Positions 5,270 to 5,979 of a DNA stretch of 5,979 bases are shown here, one piece after another. A program made the translations under genes and the position numbers. The DNA is taken from positions 1 through 5,979 of the forward strand of contig DAOUWT010000177.1 of NCBI GenBank assembly GCA_030666985.1, read 5' to 3'. Position 1 is the first letter of the stretch. Each line of letters opens with the position of its first letter. Source of the DNA: Chloroflexota bacterium. GTDB lineage: Bacteria; Chloroflexota; Anaerolineae; Anaerolineales; UBA11858. Under the pieces are notes generated by a model that worked only from the letters and a program-made list of their open reading frames with translations, ran no database searches and was not told where the DNA came from.

Positions 5270-5783
5270 ATCGTTCTCTATCGCAATTTCCCTCATTACC
5301 CTGGCAATCATACTCATAGGGTGCCGGGGTGATGAGGTATCCCCCACTCCCACGCCAGATGTCTTCAAGCCGCCCACACCGGCCCCGTCCCCCTCTCCCA
5401 CTCCCGCCCAACTCCAATCCCCCACGCCAAGTTCCGCGGAAACCTGCCACAATTACCTCGTTTTTGTGGCGGATCTAACCATCCCCGACGGGAGTGAGGC
5501 CGCGCCGGGGGAGAGGTTGGTCAAGCAGTGGAGGGTTGAAAACACGGGGGAGTGCAATTGGAGCGCGGGCTACACTGTTCAACTCATCTCCGGCCCCGAT
5601 TTGGGCGCGTCGCGTACCCAAGCCTTATATCCGGCCCGAAGAAAGGCCAAAGCCATCCTGCAAATCACTTTTACCGCACCCCAAGAACCGGGGACTTATA
5701 CCAGCATGTGGCAGGCTTTCGACCCCCAGGGGATGCCTTTTGGGGAGGCGTTTTATATTGAAATTGTGGTGGAGGAGGAGTGA
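5244..5783 (+). CDS. Lipoprotein with an NBR1-like Ig domain
   Basis: This 179-residue predicted lipoprotein has a Lys-rich n-region (MNLKLKKSK), a hydrophobic core and lipobox L24-I-G-C27. A Pro/Thr/Ser linker follows (about 33-64), then a beta-sandwich resembling the Ig-like domain of NBR1 (about 74-178). Key pieces are DLTIPDGSEAAPGERL, the WRVENTGECNW core and the terminal WQAFDPQGMPFGEAFYIEIVV. C68 and C104 could form a disulfide. Such domains are common in Anaerolineae surface proteins and probably bind or present other molecules, but no substrate is known. The ATG at 5244 lies inside recA, giving a 26-bp overlap in another frame. Its Shine-Dalgarno is weak (GAAG), so translation may depend on recA. 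A TTG at 5250 is an alternative start that would still leave a basic n-region. Confidence 0.9.
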   Translation: MNLKLKKSKSFSIAISLITLAIILIGCRGDEVSPTPTPDVFKPPTPAPSPSPTPAQLQSPTPSSAETCHNYLVFVADLTIPDGSEAAPGERLVKQWRVENTGECNWSAGYTVQLISGPDLGASRTQALYPARRKAKAILQITFTAPQEPGTYTSMWQAFDPQGMPFGEAFYIEIVVEEE

Positions 5784-5785
5784 AG

Positions 5786-5963
5786 AGGGGCGAGGGGCGA
5801 GTTAGGGTGCGGGTTAGGAGATGCGGGTTAGGAGTTAGGAGATGCAGGTTAGGAGTTAGGAGATGCGAGTTAGGAGTTAGGAGATGCGGGTTAGGAGTTA
5901 GGAGATGCGGGTTAGGAGTTAGGAGTTGCGAGTTAGGAGTTAGGATGCGGGTTAGGAGTTAGG
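5786..5963 (+). repeat. Heptamer-based tandem array with 21-bp higher-order unit
   Basis: It begins two bases after the lipoprotein stop with AGGGGCG twice (5786-5799), then becomes (TTAGGAG, TTAGGAG, ATGCGGG). The 21-bp unit starts at 5821, 5842, 5863, 5884, 5905 and 5926, then slips to a 19-bp step at 5945. Variation is concentrated in the ATGC heptamer (GGG, AGG, GAG). The + strand is G/A-rich with many GG runs. Confidence 0.92.
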
Positions 5964-5979
5964 ATGAATAAATTGAGTA
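5964..5979 (+). CDS. Possible start of the next gene (truncated by window)
   Basis: The tandem array ends exactly at an ATG that reads MNKLS, open to the window edge. AGGAG at 5954-5958, inside the last repeat, lies 5 bp upstream, a good Shine-Dalgarno position. Only five codons are visible, so no product can be assigned. It may also be chance, because every repeat unit carries AGGAG followed by ATG. Confidence 0.3.

Noticed and set aside
5780..5962. 60-codon frame with heptapeptide repeats, starting GTG in a GTGA overlap
   Set aside because: The frame is open only because the 21-bp array lacks stops in that phase. Its Arg/Gly/Val/Cys content is dictated by the repeat, so it is reported as a repeat property instead.

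Overview
The window looks like a chromosomal segment of a member of the Chloroflexota, most likely an Anaerolineae-type lineage. This is inferred from a RecA with the variant FIDMEHALD, two Thr/Pro-linker lipoproteins (one an M23 peptidase, one with an NBR1-like Ig domain), the C-terminus of a large secreted-type protein ending in a TPTP motif, and abundant short intergenic repeats. No database search was possible, so the taxonomic call rests on remembered family resemblance.

Layout, all genes on the + strand. (1) 2-607 is the 3' end of an unidentified protein cut by the window edge. (2) 608-1740 is a repeat-rich island around a REP-associated tyrosine transposase gene (RAYT, 890-1432). Two REP-like hairpin types in opposite orientation, called A and B here, alternate on both sides in the order A-B, A, gene, B, A-B, with decayed 26-bp tandem copies of A on the far left. 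Two unrelated hairpins (1629-1670 and 1685-1704) close the island. (3) 1741-2922 encodes a lipid-anchored M23 metallopeptidase with all expected zinc and catalytic residues. (4) 2923-3194 is intergenic and holds short-period arrays, a candidate extended -10 promoter, a perfect palindrome and a 15-bp direct repeat. (5) 3195-4060 is a two-gene antitoxin/PIN-toxin operon with a 4-bp ATGA overlap. (6) 4061-4225 is the recA leader, containing a long nested inverted repeat that would fold into a near-continuous RNA stem. (7) 4226-5269 is recA, whose acidic tail overlaps the start of an NBR1-domain lipoprotein gene (5244-5783) by 26 bp. (8) 5784-5963 is a heptamer/21-bp tandem array that ends at a possible new start codon preceded by a Shine-Dalgarno sequence.

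Functionally the window combines housekeeping repair (RecA), cell-envelope proteins (M23 and NBR1 lipoproteins), a PIN-type toxin-antitoxin pair and a domesticated-type transposase. The main signals beyond ordinary genes are: the symmetric RAYT/REP cassette; a recurring class of purine-rich 7-8 bp arrays placed just after stop codons; the structured recA leader; and the recA/lipoprotein overlap, in which the same bases encode an acidic tail and a basic signal-peptide n-region.
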